Shown: piece by piece, positions 6,745-8,205 of the stretch
Position numbering within the stretch: the stretch's first letter is position 1
Layout: every line of letters starts with the position of its first letter
Assembly (NCBI GenBank): GCA_017420455.1
Contig: JAFOJB010000211.1
Span: 1-8,205, forward strand
Direction: 5' to 3'
DNA length: 8,205 nt
From: Blautia sp.
GTDB lineage: Bacteria; Bacillota; Clostridia; Lachnospirales; Lachnospiraceae
Made by a program: the position numbers and the translations under genes
Notes under the pieces: generated by a model
What the model saw: only the letters and a program-made list of their open reading frames with translations
What the model was told of the DNA's origin: nothing
The model's database searches: none

Positions 6745-7515
6745 TCAGAGCTGCAGGGAATCCACGATCTGACGGACAGCCTTCCGGACCGGATTGTCCT
6801 CGGGTACCTGTGAGGTAGGCTTCCCGTCGCAGTCGTATTCGTAGATCGTCTCATCCTGAGGGACTACACCGAGAAGATGCAGCCCCTGCAGGGCGATCTC
6901 CTCTTTGATCCCTTCATTCAGCTGTCCCTGCGGCGCGCGGTTCACGATCAGTCCGACCGTCTGCGGATGCAGTCCGCACTCCTCGATCAGCCTCGCGATC
7001 CTCCCTACGGCCTGAATTCCCCGGCGGGAACAGTCGCTGACAAGTATGGCGGTCTGCATGGTGGGCAGCACGCCGCGGCTGATATGCTCCATGCCGGCTT
7101 CATTATCTACCACAAAATATGGGTAATTATTCTGGTACCTGGAAAGCTGTGCCTGAAGAAGACCGTTCACATAGCAGTAACAGCCCTTCCCCTGGGTCCT
7201 TCCCATGACCAGAAGATCAAAATCATCCGCTTCCACCAGGGCGTCCTCAAAACGCATCTCGGCGTAATCCGCCTTCGATACCCCCGGAGGAATAGGATTT
7301 TCTTTGGCCATTTCGGCTCTGGCGATCTCCTCCCGAACGTCTCCCAGGGTGGTTTCTACCTGAACTCCCAGGACTTCATTCAGGTTGGAATTTGCGTCTG
7401 CGTCCACTGCCAGGACCGGACCCTTTCCCTGTTCGCACAGATACTGGATCAGCAGCCCACAGATGGTAGTTTTTCCGACGCCGCCTTTACCGGCGACCGC
7501 GATTACATGTGCCAT
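6745..7515 (-). CDS. cooC: CooC-type CO dehydrogenase nickel-insertion ATPase
   Basis: A 256-residue P-loop ATPase of the MinD/CooC group that uses ATP to help insert nickel into the CODH C-cluster in the cytoplasm. The deviant Walker A motif GKGGVGKTT is at residues 9-17 and VDADANSN at 37-44. The CxC metal site is Cys112/Cys114 (KGCYCYVNG), the same positions as described for Carboxydothermus CooC1. VDNEAGMEH is at about 136-144. It differs clearly from the second family member at 4558-3788, whose metal site reads GCVCPEH, so the two are paralogues and not a recent duplication. ATG at 7515-7513 has GGAGG at 7530-7526, ten bases upstream. It follows metF by 59 bp and precedes acsA, after a long structured leader, which points to AcsA as its client. 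Which ATPase serves which enzyme is inference. Confidence 0.92.
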   Translation of the reverse strand: MAHVIAVAGKGGVGKTTICGLLIQYLCEQGKGPVLAVDADANSNLNEVLGVQVETTLGDVREEIARAEMAKENPIPPGVSKADYAEMRFEDALVEADDFDLLVMGRTQGKGCYCYVNGLLQAQLSRYQNNYPYFVVDNEAGMEHISRGVLPTMQTAILVSDCSRRGIQAVGRIARLIEECGLHPQTVGLIVNRAPQGQLNEGIKEEIALQGLHLLGVVPQDETIYEYDCDGKPTSQVPEDNPVRKAVRQIVDSLQL

Positions 7516-7551
7516 AGTGCCAAAGCCTCCGAATATATATCAGAATCCGAT

Positions 7552-7564
7552 GATCTTTCAGATC
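7552..7564 (-). other. Small inverted repeat between metF and cooC
   Basis: GATCT and AGATC form a perfect 5-bp stem with a 3-nt loop in the 59-bp metF-cooC spacer. No T run follows, and the short spacing fits read-through from metF into cooC. It may be chance. Confidence 0.2.
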
Positions 7565-7574
7565 TCATGCCATT

Positions 7575-8205
7575 TCAGATGAGCGTGCAAAGACCGCTGC
7601 GGTCGATGATCTCGGATACATCCTTCCAATTGTTCAGGGCATACAGATGGATGCCGTTCACGCCGAGAGCGCGGTATTCGTCGATCTGGCGGATGGTATA
7701 CTCGATACCCTCTCTCTTGAAGCCTTCCTTCTTCTGCTCCCTCTCCGCATCCTCAAATGGCGGATTGGAATCGAAGGGATCCGGGAAGATCCAGTATTTG
7801 GAGATCAGTCTGGAAAGATTTCTGTCCATCACGCAGCCGTTTCTGGAAAGGGCCATGTTGATGGTAGCTTTCATATCAAGAATAGGCATGATGCCTACAT
7901 CGATGGGCATGGTGACACCGGCCTTGCGGATCATATCTACCCAGCGTTTGAACTGCTCCATATCCCAGCAGAGCTGTGTCATGATATAATCTGCTCCATT
8001 ATCCTGCTTCTGTTTCAGGACAGCCACATCCGCTTCCAGGGAACGGCAGGTGATATGGCCTTCCGGAGAACCGGCAACAGCGATCTCGAACTTGTCGCCA
8101 TAGGTATCTTTGATGAATTTCACCAGATCTGTAGCATACTGGAAGTCGCCGCAGGTCGTGGTCTCTCCTCTGGGGATATCGCCGCGCAGCGCGAGGATGT
8201 GGTCC
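7575..8205 (-). CDS. metF: 5,10-Methylenetetrahydrofolate reductase MetF, C-terminal part
   Basis: Flavoprotein of the methyl branch that reduces methylene-tetrahydrofolate to methyl-tetrahydrofolate, the donor for the corrinoid protein. The gene enters from the right edge; 209 residues to the TGA stop are visible (first full codon at 8204-8202), with roughly the first 100-115 residues missing. The fragment opens with DHILALRGDIP, the family's LALRGD motif, whose Asp is the flavin-linked catalytic residue in E. coli MetF (Asp120). Further on, GADYIMTQLCWD carries the TQ pair matching the folate-binding Gln183 region. The end, GIHLYALNNW, fits the last barrel strand. In many acetogens MetF works with MetV and an electron partner; a metV gene may lie just upstream, outside the window. 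The link to cooC and acsA places it in the Wood-Ljungdahl pathway and not only in methionine synthesis. Confidence 0.93.
   Translation of the reverse strand, partial: DHILALRGDIPRGETTTCGDFQYATDLVKFIKDTYGDKFEIAVAGSPEGHITCRSLEADVAVLKQKQDNGADYIMTQLCWDMEQFKRWVDMIRKAGVTMPIDVGIMPILDMKATINMALSRNGCVMDRNLSRLISKYWIFPDPFDSNPPFEDAEREQKKEGFKREGIEYTIRQIDEYRALGVNGIHLYALNNWKDVSEIIDRSGLCTLI

Noticed and set aside
6877..7989. 370-codon plus-strand frame spanning cooC and the end of metF
   Set aside because: It crosses two real genes and their spacer on the opposite strand and shows no protein family features.

Overview
The window is part of a Wood-Ljungdahl (reductive acetyl-CoA) gene cluster from an anaerobic, probably acetogenic, member of the Clostridia (Bacillota). 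Every gene I can support lies on the minus strand. Read in transcription order (right to left) they are: the 3' part of metF, a CooC-type nickel-insertion ATPase, the CO dehydrogenase acsA/cooS, a second CooC-type ATPase that fits AcsF, the acetyl-CoA synthase acsB, the small (acsD) and the large (acsC, cut by the left edge) corrinoid iron-sulfur protein subunits. Strong AGGAGG-type Shine-Dalgarno sites, the bacterial (non-archaeal) form of the enzymes and a GC content that looks to be in the low-to-mid fifties percent fit a gut-type clostridial acetogen such as a Lachnospiraceae relative. I cannot name the genus.

Layout: 8205-7575 metF (partial); 59-bp spacer; 7515-6745 cooC; 294-bp leader with several hairpins; 6450-4558 acsA; 1-bp TGATG overlap; 4558-3788 acsF-like cooC; 38-bp spacer; 3749-1620 acsB, starting at TTG; 133-bp spacer with two hairpins and T runs; 1486-545 acsD; 21-bp spacer; 523-1 acsC (partial).

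How the genes work together: MetF makes methyl-tetrahydrofolate, the end of the methyl branch. A methyltransferase (acsE, not in the window) would pass the methyl group to the corrinoid protein AcsC/AcsD. AcsA reduces CO2 to CO, and AcsB joins CO, the methyl group and CoA into acetyl-CoA. The two CooC-type ATPases probably load nickel into AcsA and AcsB. All cluster-ligand cysteines I could check in AcsA and AcsB are present, so the pathway looks functional.

The system itself is well known. The parts worth a second look are regulatory and structural: the structured leader before acsA, the hairpin/U7 element between acsB and acsD, the TTG start of acsB, extra cysteines beside the AcsB nickel motif and in the AcsC cluster motif, and the compact gene order. 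I saw no tRNA, rRNA, CRISPR array, insertion sequence or plus-strand gene.
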